From Pseudomonadota bacterium (GTDB taxonomy: Bacteria; Pseudomonadota; Gammaproteobacteria; Steroidobacterales; Steroidobacteraceae), in contig JAJZDW010000012.1 in NCBI GenBank assembly GCA_021851405.1, positions 1 through 64,000 on the forward strand: 64,000 nucleotides of DNA. The letters are read 5' to 3'. Positions 45,843-54,973 of this stretch are shown one piece after another. Position 1 is the first letter of the stretch. Every line of letters starts with the position of its first letter. The position numbers and the translations under genes are program-made. The notes under the pieces are model-generated. The model was not told where the DNA came from. It ran no database searches and saw only the letters and a list, made by a program, of their open reading frames with translations.

Positions 45843-46634
45843 ATGAGATACACCGGTAAGCTCGCCGGGGGCCTGCTCGGCTTCGTGCTCGGCTTCGGGC
45901 CGGTCGGGGCCGTGCTCGGGGCGTTGATCGGCCACCAGTTCGACGTCCAAGCCGAGCGGCGCGAGGCGGGCGGTCACGCCGGCGGCGCCGCGGCGGTCGC
46001 AGAGCGCTTCTTTCGGGCCACCTTTCGCGTGATGGGATGCCTCGCCAAGGCCGACGGGCACGTCTCGGCGCAGGAGATCGCCGCGGCGCGCGCCGTGATG
46101 GGACAGCTCGGGCTCACCGGTGAGCAAGTCCACGCGGCCATCGAGCACTTCACGGCCGGCAAGCAGCCCGGATTCGATCTGGTCGGGCAGATCAGCGAGC
46201 TGAACCGGGTGTGTCTCGGCCGACCGCATCTGAAGCGGGTGTTCCTTGAACTGCAGATCCGCGCCGCGCTCGCGGGCAACGATCTCGACGAACCGGTGCG
46301 CGCGCTCCTGACGCAGATCGCCGCTCGTCTGGGGATCTCCGCATTCGAGTTCGCGCACATCGAGGCGGCGCTGCGGGCGCAGGCGCGCCCGTTCGGGGCG
46401 CCCGCCACCCACGGCGAGGACCTGGAGCGGGCCTACCGGGTGCTCGGAGTCGCCGCCGCCGACAGCGACCGGGACATCATTAAGGCGTACCGGCGCCAGC
46501 TGAGCCGCCATCACCCGGACAAGCTCAAGGCCAACGGCCTGCCGGACTCGATGCTCGAGCACGCCAAGCAGCGCACCCAGCAGATCATCGAGGCGTACGA
46601 GCTGATCCGCGAGCGGCGCCGGATGCAGACTTGA
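45843..46634 (+). CDS. djlA: membrane-anchored co-chaperone DjlA
   Basis: 263 residues. An N-terminal glycine-rich transmembrane helix (about 5-27, LAGGLLGFVLGFGPVGAVLGALIG), then a TerB-like domain (about 55-165) and a C-terminal J domain with HPDK at 224-227. This is the DjlA layout; it activates DnaK at the inner membrane. Divergent from purC by 49 bases. Confidence 0.93.
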   Translation: MRYTGKLAGGLLGFVLGFGPVGAVLGALIGHQFDVQAERREAGGHAGGAAAVAERFFRATFRVMGCLAKADGHVSAQEIAAARAVMGQLGLTGEQVHAAIEHFTAGKQPGFDLVGQISELNRVCLGRPHLKRVFLELQIRAALAGNDLDEPVRALLTQIAARLGISAFEFAHIEAALRAQARPFGAPATHGEDLERAYRVLGVAAADSDRDIIKAYRRQLSRHHPDKLKANGLPDSMLEHAKQRTQQIIEAYELIRERRRMQT

Positions 46635-46682
46635 ACGCGCGCGGGTGACAGACGCCCCGGCGGTGCTTAATCTCTGCGCGTC

Positions 46683-48032
46683 ATGTGGGCGCGCATGTGG
46701 GCATTTCTCGACGACTGGTTCTTCGGCACCGCCGCGGCGGGCGGGTCGGCCCGCGGCCGCCTGATCCGTGCGCTGAGCTATCTGTATGCGGTGCTGCGCG
46801 ATCTGACCGGCGGACAGATCAACCTGCGCGCCATGGGGCTGGTGTACACGACACTGCTCACCCTGATCCCACTGGCGGCATTCAGTTTCGCGATCCTCAA
46901 GCTGTTCGGTGCCGGCGGCGATCTGCAGCCGGTGGTCTACCAGTTCTTCAGTGCACTCGGACCTGCGGATGCGGCCAAACTCACCTCGCGCGTGGTGCTG
47001 TTCGCCAACCACGTCGGCGGCGGGGTGCTCGGCTCGGTCGGCTTCGCGCTGCTCGCCTGGACGCTGATCGGCACCATCAAGAAGGTCGAGGACAGCTTCA
47101 ACTTCCTCTGGCGCGTGCAGAAGGCGCGCAGCTTCACGCGGCGCATCACCGAGTACCTCACCTTGGTGGTCGGCGGACCGGTCATTCTGGTGATGTTCAT
47201 TGGCTTCTCGCATCGGGCCATCGACAGCGCGCCGTTTCGCGACCTACGACGCCTGCCGTGGATCGATCTGCTCACCGCCGCGGGGATCAAGCTCGCCCCC
47301 TACATCACGGTCATCGTGTTCTTCACCGGGCTGTACCTGATGGTGCCGAACACGCGCGTGCGCTGGCGCCCGGCGATGATCGGTGCACTCGTGGCGGGCG
47401 TGATCTGGGCGGCGGTGGGGCGGGTGTTCACGGCCTTCGTGGTGCACTCGACGCGGCTCGCGATCGTCTACGCCGGCTTCGCATTCATCGTCGCAGGGCT
47501 GCTGTGGACGTATCTGGGCTGGCTGATCCTGCTCGCCGGGGCGCAGCTGTCGTTCTACATCCAGAACCCGATGTACCTGCGCCTCGGTCTGCAGGAGCTG
47601 AAGCTCTCGGGCGCGGAGTCCGAGCAGCTCGCGCTGCGCATGATGTACCTGGTGGGGCGTGCCTACCTGACGGGCGAGCGGCGCTGGAGTCTCACCGCGC
47701 TCGCCACCGAACTCGGCCTGCCCGGGGTCGCGGTGGCGCACATGGTCACGGCCCTCGAGCACTGCGGCATTCTGGTGGTGACCGAAGAGGACGAGCTGTT
47801 GCCGGCGCGCGACCTGGGGCGCATCCGGGTCGCGGAGATCCTCGACGTCGCGCGCAGCCGTCGCCCAGGGGACTTCACGCCGCGCGTGGTGCCCATTCCG
47901 CCGGTTGACCGGTTGCTCGCGGCGATCGATGAGGCGCGCCGTAGCCGCTGCGCCGATCTGACGCTGCGCGAGCTGGTGCAGGAGCCGCCGCGCCCGGCCC
48001 TCGTCGTGGCCTCCTCCGGCAGCGGCGCGTAA
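46683..48032 (+). CDS. YihY/BrkB family membrane protein with winged-helix tail
   Basis: 449 residues. Six membrane helices in the YihY fold (MGLVYTTLLTLIPLAAFSFAILKLF, VGFALLAWTLIGTIKKVEDSFNFLW, YITVIVFFTGLYLMVPNTRV, GLLWTYLGWLILLAGAQLSFYIQNP). The protein was once called ribonuclease BN, which is not its function. Residues about 310-385 form a winged-helix-like cytoplasmic domain (WSLTALATELGLPGVAVAHMVTALEHCGIL). The function of the family is not settled; transport or membrane integrity is likely. Confidence 0.88.
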   Translation: MWARMWAFLDDWFFGTAAAGGSARGRLIRALSYLYAVLRDLTGGQINLRAMGLVYTTLLTLIPLAAFSFAILKLFGAGGDLQPVVYQFFSALGPADAAKLTSRVVLFANHVGGGVLGSVGFALLAWTLIGTIKKVEDSFNFLWRVQKARSFTRRITEYLTLVVGGPVILVMFIGFSHRAIDSAPFRDLRRLPWIDLLTAAGIKLAPYITVIVFFTGLYLMVPNTRVRWRPAMIGALVAGVIWAAVGRVFTAFVVHSTRLAIVYAGFAFIVAGLLWTYLGWLILLAGAQLSFYIQNPMYLRLGLQELKLSGAESEQLALRMMYLVGRAYLTGERRWSLTALATELGLPGVAVAHMVTALEHCGILVVTEEDELLPARDLGRIRVAEILDVARSRRPGDFTPRVVPIPPVDRLLAAIDEARRSRCADLTLRELVQEPPRPALVVASSGSGA

Positions 48033-48041
48033 TTCCGCGCG

Positions 48042-48728
48042 CTAGATCGTCTCGGTGCCCGTCGCGGTGCCAACCAGCAGCACGTCGGCCGGGCGCTTCG
48101 CGAACAGCCCCACCGTCACCACGCCGGCGAGCTGATTCAGCTCGCACTCGAGTGCGCACGGGTCGGCGATCGACAGCCCATGCACGTCGAGGATGTGGTT
48201 GCCGTTGTCCGTCACGCACTCGCGGCGCCACACCGGCTGTCCGCCACGCGCCGTGATGGCGCGCGCCACCAGTGCGCGCGCCATGGGGATGACCTCGATC
48301 GGCAGCGGGAAGGCCCCGAGCGTACCGACCAGCTTGCCGTCATCGACGATGCACACGAAGCGCTGCGCGGCCGCCGCCACGATCTTCTCGCGCGTCAGCG
48401 CCCCGCCACCGCCCTTGATCAGGTGACGGGCGCGGGTCGCCTCATCGGCGCCGTCGATATACACATCGATGGTGGCCACCTCGTTGAGGTCCAGGACCTC
48501 GATGCCCGCAGCCCGCAGCAGGCCGGTGGTCGCCTCGGAGCTCGATACGGCCGAGCGCACCAGCCCAGGACGCGTCGCGAGCGCGCAGATGAAGTGCCCG
48601 ACGGTCGAGCCGGTGCCGACGCCGAGTACGTTGCCGGGTTCGACGTAGCGCAGCGCCGCTTCGGCGCTGCGGCGTTTCTTGGCGTTCGCCTCGGAGTCTT
48701 GCGAGCCTGCGGAGCTGATTGGGTTCAC
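48042..48728 (-). CDS. rpiA: ribose-5-phosphate isomerase A
   Basis: 228 residues from GTG at 48728, with GGGAAAA upstream. Interconverts ribose-5- and ribulose-5-phosphate. [52 protein letters not shown] and [13 protein letters not shown] match RpiA throughout. The longer frame upstream runs through a REP-like palindrome and the small gene terminator and is rejected. It is convergent with the YihY gene. Confidence 0.95.
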   Translation of the reverse strand: MNPISSAGSQDSEANAKKRRSAEAALRYVEPGNVLGVGTGSTVGHFICALATRPGLVRSAVSSSEATTGLLRAAGIEVLDLNEVATIDVYIDGADEATRARHLIKGGGGALTREKIVAAAAQRFVCIVDDGKLVGTLGAFPLPIEVIPMARALVARAITARGGQPVWRRECVTDNGNHILDVHGLSIADPCALECELNQLAGVVTVGLFAKRPADVLLVGTATGTETI

Positions 48729-48756
48729 GACTGTTTTCCCGGGTCCGGAAACGAAT

Positions 48757-48776
48757 GTGCCCGCTTGCGCGGGCAC
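48757..48776. repeat. 8-bp perfect palindrome with GCAA loop, REP-like
   Basis: GTGCCCGC, a GCAA tetraloop (minus-strand reading) and GCGGGCAC, in the rpiA leader between rpiA and the small gene terminator. Conceptual translation through it reads VPAQAGTF, a phrase familiar from REP-like palindromes that get mistranslated in Xanthomonadales-type genomes. Only one copy is in this window. Confidence 0.5.
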
Positions 48777-48794
48777 GAGGGCATCGAACTTTGA

Positions 48795-48830
48795 TTCACT
48801 CGGCGGCCGCCGAAGCGACCGCCGAGTGAA
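48795..48830 (-). terminator. 12-bp perfect hairpin after the Lys/Ala peptide gene
   Basis: TTCACTCGGCGG paired with CCGCCGAGTGAA around a 12-nt loop, starting 5 bases past the stop codon of the small gene. No U tract. It supports a separate transcript for the peptide gene. Confidence 0.65.
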
Positions 48831-48835
48831 AGGCC

Positions 48836-48889
48836 TTACTTCTTCTTCGCAGCTTTCTTCTTCGCGGCCTTCTTCTTTGCCTTCGCCAT
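48836..48889 (-). CDS. 17-residue Lys/Ala-rich basic peptide
   Basis: Encodes [17 protein letters not shown], a repetition of AAKKK like the tails of histone H1-like and AlgP-type proteins. Evidence for a real gene: CTGGAGAG lies 5 to 12 bases before the ATG, a strong hairpin begins 5 bases after the stop, and it occupies the gap between fau and rpiA by itself. It might bind nucleic acids or be a stand-alone alarm peptide. Too short for normal gene callers. Function unknown. Confidence 0.6.
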   Translation of the reverse strand: MAKAKKKAAKKKAAKKK

Positions 48890-49017
48890 GTTGGCTCTCC
48901 AGTTGACGGGTTAGTCCGAGGGCCGAGTATATACATGCGAAACAAAAATACAAGCAAGTCCGAAGAGGATGTGTTAACGCCGCACAGAACTTTCGACGCA
49001 TCGTGTGTTCCCGCCGC

Positions 49018-49641
49018 TCATCGCAGCGTGCGCGCACGTCCGCACTGCACGACGCCGCGCTCGGTGATCACCATGTCGAGCGGCACATCGTGCGTGGCGC
49101 GTTCGATGCGCTCGAGCTGCTGCAGCGCGTAGGCGAGTCCGACGAGCAGTGGCCGCGCGCCAGGCGCGCTCGCGCGCGTGAATGCCAGCGCGCGATCGTA
49201 GTAACCACCGCCCATGCCGAGCCGGTTGCCGCGCCGGTCGAAGCCGACGAGCGGGACGAACAGGACATCGAGCAGGCGGACGCTTGGCAGCGCCGCGCCG
49301 CGCGGTTCGGGGATGCCGAAGCGGTTGTGCCGCACACGTGCGCCGTAGCCGACGAATTGCATCGAGCGCGAATCGGGGGCGGCGTCGATGCGCGGCAGAT
49401 AGATCCGGCAGCCGCGGCGGCGGGCGAGGGCGAGGAGTGCGGTGGTATCGAGCTCTTCGGGCAGCGCGAGGTACAGACCGATACGCAGCGCCGGATCAAG
49501 CAATCCGGTCCGATCGGCGAGCAGCGTCACTCGGCGCGCGCAGCGCGCGCGCTCGGCGCCCGAGATGCTCCGGCGTGCCCGCCGGAGATCGGCCCGCAGC
49601 GCGGCGCGGGCCTGCTGCGGGCTGGAATCAGAGAGCGTCAC
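49018..49641 (-). CDS. fau: 5-formyltetrahydrofolate cyclo-ligase
   Basis: 207 residues from GTG at 49641. Converts 5-formyl-THF to 5,10-methenyl-THF with [31 protein letters not shown] and the C-terminal [25 protein letters not shown] are the family motifs. It follows the 6S RNA as in E. coli (ssrS-fau), and the start lies at the very 3' end of that RNA. No better start is available downstream before homology begins. Folate one-carbon context with the gcv genes. Confidence 0.93.
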   Translation of the reverse strand: MTLSDSSPQQARAALRADLRRARRSISGAERARCARRVTLLADRTGLLDPALRIGLYLALPEELDTTALLALARRRGCRIYLPRIDAAPDSRSMQFVGYGARVRHNRFGIPEPRGAALPSVRLLDVLFVPLVGFDRRGNRLGMGGGYYDRALAFTRASAPGARPLLVGLAYALQQLERIERATHDVPLDMVITERGVVQCGRARTLR

Positions 49642-49643
49642 CC

Positions 49644-49826
49644 GCCTGTGCCGGTGCGAACCGTTGCTCTCGAACCGGAGCAACAAGTGGGACGGGCTGC
49701 GGCAGGTAAGGCTTTCCGCTCGGGGCGGACTTGCACAATTCTGCCGGCAAGCCCCAAAGTCCCATGGGTGTTTCAATTAGGGTCCGAGGTAACCCGGCCC
49801 GCGTGTCGAACACCGCAGGCGACGCT
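49644..49826 (-). ncRNA. ssrS: 6S RNA
   Basis: Located exactly between zapA and fau, the conserved gammaproteobacterial place of ssrS. On the minus strand it begins with AGCGTC-GCCTGCGGTGTTCG and ends with CACCGG-CACAGGC-GGGTGACGCT, whose arms pair (AGCGTC/GACGCT, GCCTG/CAGGC, GGTG/CACC) to close the terminal stem. The internal GGAAAGCCTTAC is as in Pseudomonas/E. coli 6S RNA. It mimics an open promoter and sequesters the sigma-70 RNA polymerase in stationary phase. The ends are approximate. Confidence 0.83.
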
Positions 49827-49887
49827 CGCATCACTGTACACCAAAGGCGGGACGGGCGCAGGCCGGCGGATCGCGGCGCGCCGCGGC

Positions 49888-50202
49888 TCACAGTTCGAGC
49901 GGGGGGGTGTGCCCGAGCGCCGCTTCCACGCGCTCGCGCAGCGCGCGCACTTGGTCGCCGGCTTCGACCGATCCTCGGCTGCCCCGCTCGCGCACCTGCA
50001 GCAGCTCGTTGGCCATATTCAGTGCGACCATCACGGCGATGCGGTCAAGTCCGATCACCTTGCCGCTGTCGCGCACCTCGCGCATGCGGGCGTTGAGGTA
50101 CTCGGCAGCCTCGAGCAGCGCCGGCCGTTCCTCGTAGGGGCAGGCGACCATGTAATCCCGATCGAGGATGCGCACACTGACGCGGGCCGGATCATGGCTC
50201 AC
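49888..50202 (-). CDS. zapA: cell division protein ZapA
   Basis: 104 residues. Bundles FtsZ. N-terminal VSVRILDRDYMVACPYEERPALLEAAEYLNARMREVRDSGKVIGLDRIAVMVALNMANELL is the ZapA core, followed by a coiled coil. Its ATG overlaps the stop of the preceding ZapB-like gene by 4 bases. The following non-coding stretch is 6S RNA. Confidence 0.95.
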   Translation of the reverse strand: MSHDPARVSVRILDRDYMVACPYEERPALLEAAEYLNARMREVRDSGKVIGLDRIAVMVALNMANELLQVRERGSRGSVEAGDQVRALRERVEAALGHTPPLEL

Positions 50203-50429
50203 GCGCCGTGCTCCAGCGTCTTCAGTCGTCCGATCATGGCTTCGACGCGCGCACGCACCTGTTCGTTCTTCTGTAAGAGGCTGGCGCGCTCGCTGGCGAG
50301 TGACTCGTGCCGCTGGCGCAGTGCGCGGTTCTCCTCGCGCAGCTGCTCCAAAGTCGTGAGCAGCTCATCGACGCGTCCGGCGAGACGCCCGAGCTCGGCT
50401 TCCAGAACTGAAGGTGCGGCAGCGCTCAT
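50199..50429 (-). CDS. ZapB-like coiled-coil protein
   Basis: 76 residues, almost wholly a coiled coil (ELGRLAGRVDELLTTLEQLREENRALRQRHESL ... LLQKNEQVRARVEAMIGRLKTLE), of the small TIGR02449/ZapB-like type that precedes zapA in many gammaproteobacteria. It is coupled to zapA by ATGA. It probably links ZapA-FtsZ to other division factors; divergent from ygfB. Confidence 0.85.
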   Translation of the reverse strand: MSAAAPSVLEAELGRLAGRVDELLTTLEQLREENRALRQRHESLASERASLLQKNEQVRARVEAMIGRLKTLEHGA

Positions 50430-50543
50430 GCTGGCGCGACTATAGTGCCGCGCTCTCTGCGCGGTCAATGAGCGCAGAGAGCCGCCCCCACCCGCAGGGG
50501 CCGGGGGATCCCACGGCGCCGACATGCGGCATAATGGCGGCCA

Positions 50544-51101
50544 ATGATACTCGCCGACTATGCCGAAATTCAGAGTGTGCTCAGCGCAGAGCACTCCCTC
50601 ACCGACGCCGCCGAGGCGCACGGTACGCTGACCGGATCGCTGTGCTCGGCGCAGGGCTACCGCTTCGAGGACTGGCTGCGCGAGATCCTGCCCGACGGCT
50701 CGGCCCGTCACCCGAACGCCCAGACGCTGCAGGGGCTGTTCCGCGACACCGCTGGGGCGTTGAACAGCGCTCAGATGCAGTTCGATCTGCTGCTGCCCGA
50801 TGACGACCGACCGATCCTCGAGCGCGCCGGGGCGCTCTCGCTGTGGTGTCAGGGATTTCTCTACGGCCTCGGCGTCGGGGTGCTGCGCGATGCGGCGAGC
50901 ATGTCCGGCGAGGTGAGCGAGATCGTCAACGACATCACCGAGATCGGCAGCGCCGCGGTGGACACGGCCGAGAGCGAGGAATCGAACGAGGCGGCGTACG
51001 CCGAACTCGTCGAGTTCATCCGGGTCAGTGTGCAAGTGGTCTTCGAGGAGCTTGCGCCGATGCGCCAGCCGCCGCCCTCACCTGGAGCACCGTTTCATTG
51101 A
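50544..51101 (+). CDS. ygfB: UPF0149 family protein YgfB
   Basis: 185 residues, helical, acidic. Matches YgfB in LTDAAEAHGTLTGSLCSAQGYRFEDWLREIL and LSLWCQGFLYGLGV. YgfB of Pseudomonas aeruginosa is a regulator in beta-lactam resistance. First gene of the ygfB-pepP-ubiH-ubiI operon, all overlapping. Its stop codon overlaps the next start (ATTGA). Confidence 0.93.
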   Translation: MILADYAEIQSVLSAEHSLTDAAEAHGTLTGSLCSAQGYRFEDWLREILPDGSARHPNAQTLQGLFRDTAGALNSAQMQFDLLLPDDDRPILERAGALSLWCQGFLYGLGVGVLRDAASMSGEVSEIVNDITEIGSAAVDTAESEESNEAAYAELVEFIRVSVQVVFEELAPMRQPPPSPGAPFH

Positions 51102-52489
51102 AACCTGAGAGCCCCGCCGAAGAGTTCGCCCGCCGCCGTAGTGCGCTGCTGCGCCTGATGGGTCGGGACGCCATCGCCATCGTGCCCTGCGCCCCGGTGC
51201 GCAAGCGCAACAACGACGTCGATTTCCCCTTCCGCCAGGACAGCGATTTTCACTATCTCACCGGCTTTCGCGAGCCGGAGTCGGTCGCGGTGCTGGTGCC
51301 CGGGCGTGAGCAGGCCGAGTACATCCTGTTCGTGCGCGAGCGCGACCCGGCGCGCGAGACCTGGGACGGCCGGCGTGCCGGACCGGCCGGCGCCCGGCGC
51401 AGCTTCGGCGCGGACGATGCGTTTCCGATCACGGACATCGATGAGATTCTCCCCGGTCTGATGGAGAACCGCGCCAAGGTCTACTACACCATGGGGATTT
51501 ACCCAGAGTTCGACCAGCGCGTCGTCGGCTGGGTGAACGGCCTGCGTACCCAGGCGCGCAACGGCCGCCATCCGCCGCAGGAGTTCGTGGCGCTCGATCA
51601 GGTGCTGCACGAGCAGCGCTTGTTCAAGTCGCGCACCGAGCTCGAGTTGATGCGTGAGGCGGCCCGCATCGGGGCGCTGGCGCACGTGCGCGCCATGCGC
51701 TTCTGTCGCCCCGGGCGCATGGAGTACGAGCTCATGGCCGAGGTGGTGCACGAGTTTCGTCGCCACGGCGCCGACACCTCCTATTACCCGATCGTCGGTT
51801 CGGGGCCGAACAGCTGCATCCTGCATTACAACGAGAACAACCAGCCGATGCACGATGGCGATATGGTGCTGATCGATGCCGGCTGCGAGTACGAGTACTA
51901 CGCCTCGGACATCACGCGCACCTTTCCGGTCAACGGCCGGTTCACCCCCGAGCAGCGCGCTGTCTACGAGGTGGTGCTCGAGGCGAACCTCGCGGCGATC
52001 GCCCAGGTGCGTCCGGGCAACGATTGGAACGCGCCGCACGAGGTGGCGGTGCGGGTCGTGACCCAGGGGCTGGTGCGTCTGGGGTTGCTCAAGGGTCGGC
52101 CGGCGAAGCTCGAGCGCGACGGGGCGTACCGCCGGTTCTTCATGCACCGTACCGGGCACTGGCTCGGCATGGACGTGCACGATGTCGGGGACTACAAAGT
52201 GGGCGATGCATGGCGGGCACTCGAGCCCGGCATGGTGCTCACCATCGAGCCGGGCATCTACATCCCGCACGGGGCGCGCGGCGTGCCGAAGCGCTTCCGG
52301 GGGATCGGCGTGCGCATCGAGGACGATGTCGCCGTCACCAAGAACGGCTTCGAGGTACTCACCAACGGCGCCCCGAAAGACCCCGACCTGATCGAGGCGC
52401 TCATGGCCGAGGCGCACGAGAGTGCCGCCGAAGCGGCGCCGATGCAGCCGCACGCGAGAGCGCGCCGGGGACAGCGTGCCCACGCATGA
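51098..52489 (+). CDS. pepP: Xaa-Pro aminopeptidase
   Basis: 463 residues from TTG at 51098, which overlaps the ygfB stop. No ATG or GTG fits the N-terminal homology (PAEEFARRRSALLRLMG). Removes N-terminal residues before proline using two Mn ions. Metal ligands are visible in VLIDAGCEYEYYASDITRTFPVNG (two Asp), HRTGHWLGMDVHDVG (His), TIEPGIYIP (Glu) and GVRIEDDVAVT (Glu). The C-terminal tail overlaps the ubiH start by 14 bases. Confidence 0.94.
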   Translation: MKPESPAEEFARRRSALLRLMGRDAIAIVPCAPVRKRNNDVDFPFRQDSDFHYLTGFREPESVAVLVPGREQAEYILFVRERDPARETWDGRRAGPAGARRSFGADDAFPITDIDEILPGLMENRAKVYYTMGIYPEFDQRVVGWVNGLRTQARNGRHPPQEFVALDQVLHEQRLFKSRTELELMREAARIGALAHVRAMRFCRPGRMEYELMAEVVHEFRRHGADTSYYPIVGSGPNSCILHYNENNQPMHDGDMVLIDAGCEYEYYASDITRTFPVNGRFTPEQRAVYEVVLEANLAAIAQVRPGNDWNAPHEVAVRVVTQGLVRLGLLKGRPAKLERDGAYRRFFMHRTGHWLGMDVHDVGDYKVGDAWRALEPGMVLTIEPGIYIPHGARGVPKRFRGIGVRIEDDVAVTKNGFEVLTNGAPKDPDLIEALMAEAHESAAEAAPMQPHARARRGQRAHA

Positions 52490-53720
52490 AGCCGCAGGCG
52501 GCGTGCCGCGCGACTTCGACGTCGTCATCGTCGGCGGCGGGTTGGTCGGGGCGAGTCTCGCACTCGCACTGAGCGGCAGTACGCGCCGCGTGCTGCTCAT
52601 CGAGGGCGTGGCAGCGGACTCGAGTGCTCAGCCGAGTTTCGATGAGCGCACGACTGCGCTCGGCAACGCCACGCGGCGCATCTTCCAGGGGCTCGGCGTC
52701 TGGGAGGAGTTGGCCGGCGAGGCCGCCGCGATCCGCACCATCCATGTCTCGGAGGCGGGCCGATTCGGCAGTGCGCGCCTGCGCGCCGCGGAGCAGGGCG
52801 TCGATGCTTTCGGCTACGTCATTGCGAACCGGGTGATCGGCCGGGCGCTGTGGCGCGCGCTCGAACGTGCCGGTGGCGTCACGCTACGCGTGCCGGCGAA
52901 GGTTGTGGCGGCCGAGGTCGCCGCCGATGGCGCGGCGCTCACGGTGCTCGGTGCCGACGGGGCGCACGAGGTGGTCAGCGCCCGTTTACTGGTGGCCGCC
53001 GATGGGGCCAACTCCCTCGTGCGCGCAGCGGCGGGGATCGCGGCGCAGATCGAAGACTACGACCAGGTCGCGATCACCGCGCCGGTGCTGACGGATCGTC
53101 CGCACGGCGGCACCGCGTACGAACGATTCACCTCGAGCGGTCCGGTCGCGGTGCTGCCGCTGCGCGGGGGGGGCTACGGCACCGTTTGGGCCTGCGAGCC
53201 CGCCCGGGCCGCGCAGTTGCTGGCGCTCCCCGATGCGCTCTATCTGGCCGCGCTGCAGGAGCGCTTCGGCTGGCGGGCCGGTCGGCTGCTGAGCCTAGGC
53301 CGGCGCGCCTCGTACCCGTTGCGACTCTCGCGCGCCGAGGCGACGGTGGGGACTCGCACCGTGCTGGTGGGCAACGCGGCGCAGGGGTTGCACCCGATCG
53401 CCGGCCAGGGCTTCAATCTCGGTTTGCGCGATGCGGCGCTGCTCGCCGAGCGGATCGCCGCGGCGAGCGGCGATCCGGGCGCAGCGGAACTGTTGCACGG
53501 CTACAGCGAGGCGCGCGCGGCGGACCGCGGCGGCGTGGTTCGCTTCACCGACTCGCTGGTCAAGCTGTTCGCGAGCACGTTGCCGGGGGCCAGCCTGCTG
53601 CGCAACCTCGGTCTGGTCATGTTTGATCTGTCGCCGCCGGCAAAGCGCGCGCTTGCGCGCGTGAGTCTCGGGTTCGGCGGACCGACGCCGCGTCTGGCAC
53701 GCGGGCTGCCCGTGGCATGA
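52476..53720 (+). CDS. ubiH: 2-octaprenyl-6-methoxyphenol hydroxylase
   Basis: 414 residues; GTG at 52476 is preceded by GGGG five bases upstream and overlaps pepP by 14 bases. FAD monooxygenase of ubiquinone synthesis. GG(G)LVGASLALAL (FAD-binding Rossmann) is near the start, DERTTALGNATRRIF the UbiH hallmark, and VGNAAQGLHPIAGQGFNLGLRDAALLAE the second FAD motif (here N in place of D in GDAA). The Asp-to-Asn change also occurs in some UbiH proteins. Confidence 0.93.
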   Translation: MPTHEAAGGVPRDFDVVIVGGGLVGASLALALSGSTRRVLLIEGVAADSSAQPSFDERTTALGNATRRIFQGLGVWEELAGEAAAIRTIHVSEAGRFGSARLRAAEQGVDAFGYVIANRVIGRALWRALERAGGVTLRVPAKVVAAEVAADGAALTVLGADGAHEVVSARLLVAADGANSLVRAAAGIAAQIEDYDQVAITAPVLTDRPHGGTAYERFTSSGPVAVLPLRGGGYGTVWACEPARAAQLLALPDALYLAALQERFGWRAGRLLSLGRRASYPLRLSRAEATVGTRTVLVGNAAQGLHPIAGQGFNLGLRDAALLAERIAAASGDPGAAELLHGYSEARAADRGGVVRFTDSLVKLFASTLPGASLLRNLGLVMFDLSPPAKRALARVSLGFGGPTPRLARGLPVA

Positions 53721-54973
53721 GCGGCGCCGAGGCACACTGGGATGTGCTGATCGTCGGTGGCGGGCCGGTCGGCGCTTGCGCCGCGGCGCTGCTGCAGCGC
53801 GCGGCCGGCTCGGGGCGGCGTGCACTGCGCATCGCGGTGGCGGAGCCGGCGCGGCCGGCTCGTGCGGCCGACGGCGAGCCGCTCGATGCGCGTGTGTCGG
53901 CGTTCTCGCGCGCCAGCGAGCGGATCCTCGCTGCGGCCGGCGCCTGGGAGCGGATCGATGCGCAGCGCGTCCAGCCCTACGAGCGAATGTGCGTGTGGCC
54001 GGCGCATGTGCCGGCGCGCAGCCCCGATGCGCTCCTCTTCGATGCCGCCACCGTGGGCGAAGCCGATCTCGGCGCGATCGCGGAGAATCGGCTGGTGCAG
54101 TGCGCGGCGCTCGAGGCGTTCGAGGCGGCCGGCGGCACGATTCTCAGCGGCGGATTCACCGGTCTGTCGATTCGCGACGAGGCCGTCGAAGTGCAACTCG
54201 CTGAGCGCTCGCTGCAGTGTCGCCTGCTGGTCGGCGCCGACGGTGCCCGCTCGCGCGTGCGCGAGAGCATCGGCATCGCGGTCCAGGCCGCGGACTACGG
54301 TCAAACGGCGATCGTCGCCAATGTGCGGACCGAACGGCCGCACGAACGGACCGCCTGGCAGCGCTTTCTCGGCGAGGGGACGCTCGCGTTTTTGCCGCTC
54401 GCCGACGGGACGAGTTCGATCGTGTGGTCGATCGAGGAGGCGGTGGCGCGCGAGCGGCTCGCGATGCCGCGGACGCAATTCGAGGCGGCATTGCAGGAGG
54501 CCTCCGGCGGTGTGCTCGGGACGCTCGAGCTGTGCACCGAGCGGGCCGGTCTGGCGCTGCGGCGGCTGCGCGCCGAACGCTTCGCCGCGGCGCGCTGCGC
54601 GCTGATCGGCGATGCGGCGCACGTCGTGCATCCGCTGGCCGGTCAGGGCGTGAACCTCGGGTTGCTCGATGCGGCGGCGCTGGTGGAGTGCGTGCTGCAG
54701 GCGCAGCGGGCCGGGGAGGATCCCGGGGCGCTCGCCCCGCTGCGCCGCTACGAGCGCTGGCGCAAGAGCGAACTGGCGCCCATGGCGTTCGCCATCGACG
54801 GCTTCAATCGCTTCCTCGCCCACGGCCAGGGTCCGCTCGCGCGTGCCGCGCAGCACGGACTGGCTTGGGTGAACCGCAGTGAGGCGCTGAAGCGCCTCTT
54901 CATCGCGCAGGCGCTCGGACTCTCCGGTGAGCTGCCGGCCGTGGCGCGGCCGGGCGCCGCACCGCTCAGCTGA
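53717..54973 (+). CDS. ubiI: ubiquinone C5-hydroxylase-like FAD monooxygenase
   Basis: 418 residues, overlapping ubiH by 4 bases. FAD motifs VLIVGGGPVGACAAALLQ, ARVSAFSRASERIL, VGADGARSRVRESIG and LIGDAAHVVHPLAGQGVNLGLLDAAALVE. The UbiI/VisC type rather than UbiH or UbiF by order in this operon. Adds the C5 hydroxyl in ubiquinone synthesis. Its 3' end overlaps the convergent phhB by 8 bases. Confidence 0.9.
   Translation: MSGAEAHWDVLIVGGGPVGACAAALLQRAAGSGRRALRIAVAEPARPARAADGEPLDARVSAFSRASERILAAAGAWERIDAQRVQPYERMCVWPAHVPARSPDALLFDAATVGEADLGAIAENRLVQCAALEAFEAAGGTILSGGFTGLSIRDEAVEVQLAERSLQCRLLVGADGARSRVRESIGIAVQAADYGQTAIVANVRTERPHERTAWQRFLGEGTLAFLPLADGTSSIVWSIEEAVARERLAMPRTQFEAALQEASGGVLGTLELCTERAGLALRRLRAERFAAARCALIGDAAHVVHPLAGQGVNLGLLDAAALVECVLQAQRAGEDPGALAPLRRYERWRKSELAPMAFAIDGFNRFLAHGQGPLARAAQHGLAWVNRSEALKRLFIAQALGLSGELPAVARPGAAPLS

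Noticed and set aside
48729-49037. N-terminal extension of rpiA by 103 codons
   Set aside because: It runs through a REP-like palindrome, the hairpin of the small gene and the small gene itself in another frame; RpiA homology begins after GTG 48728.
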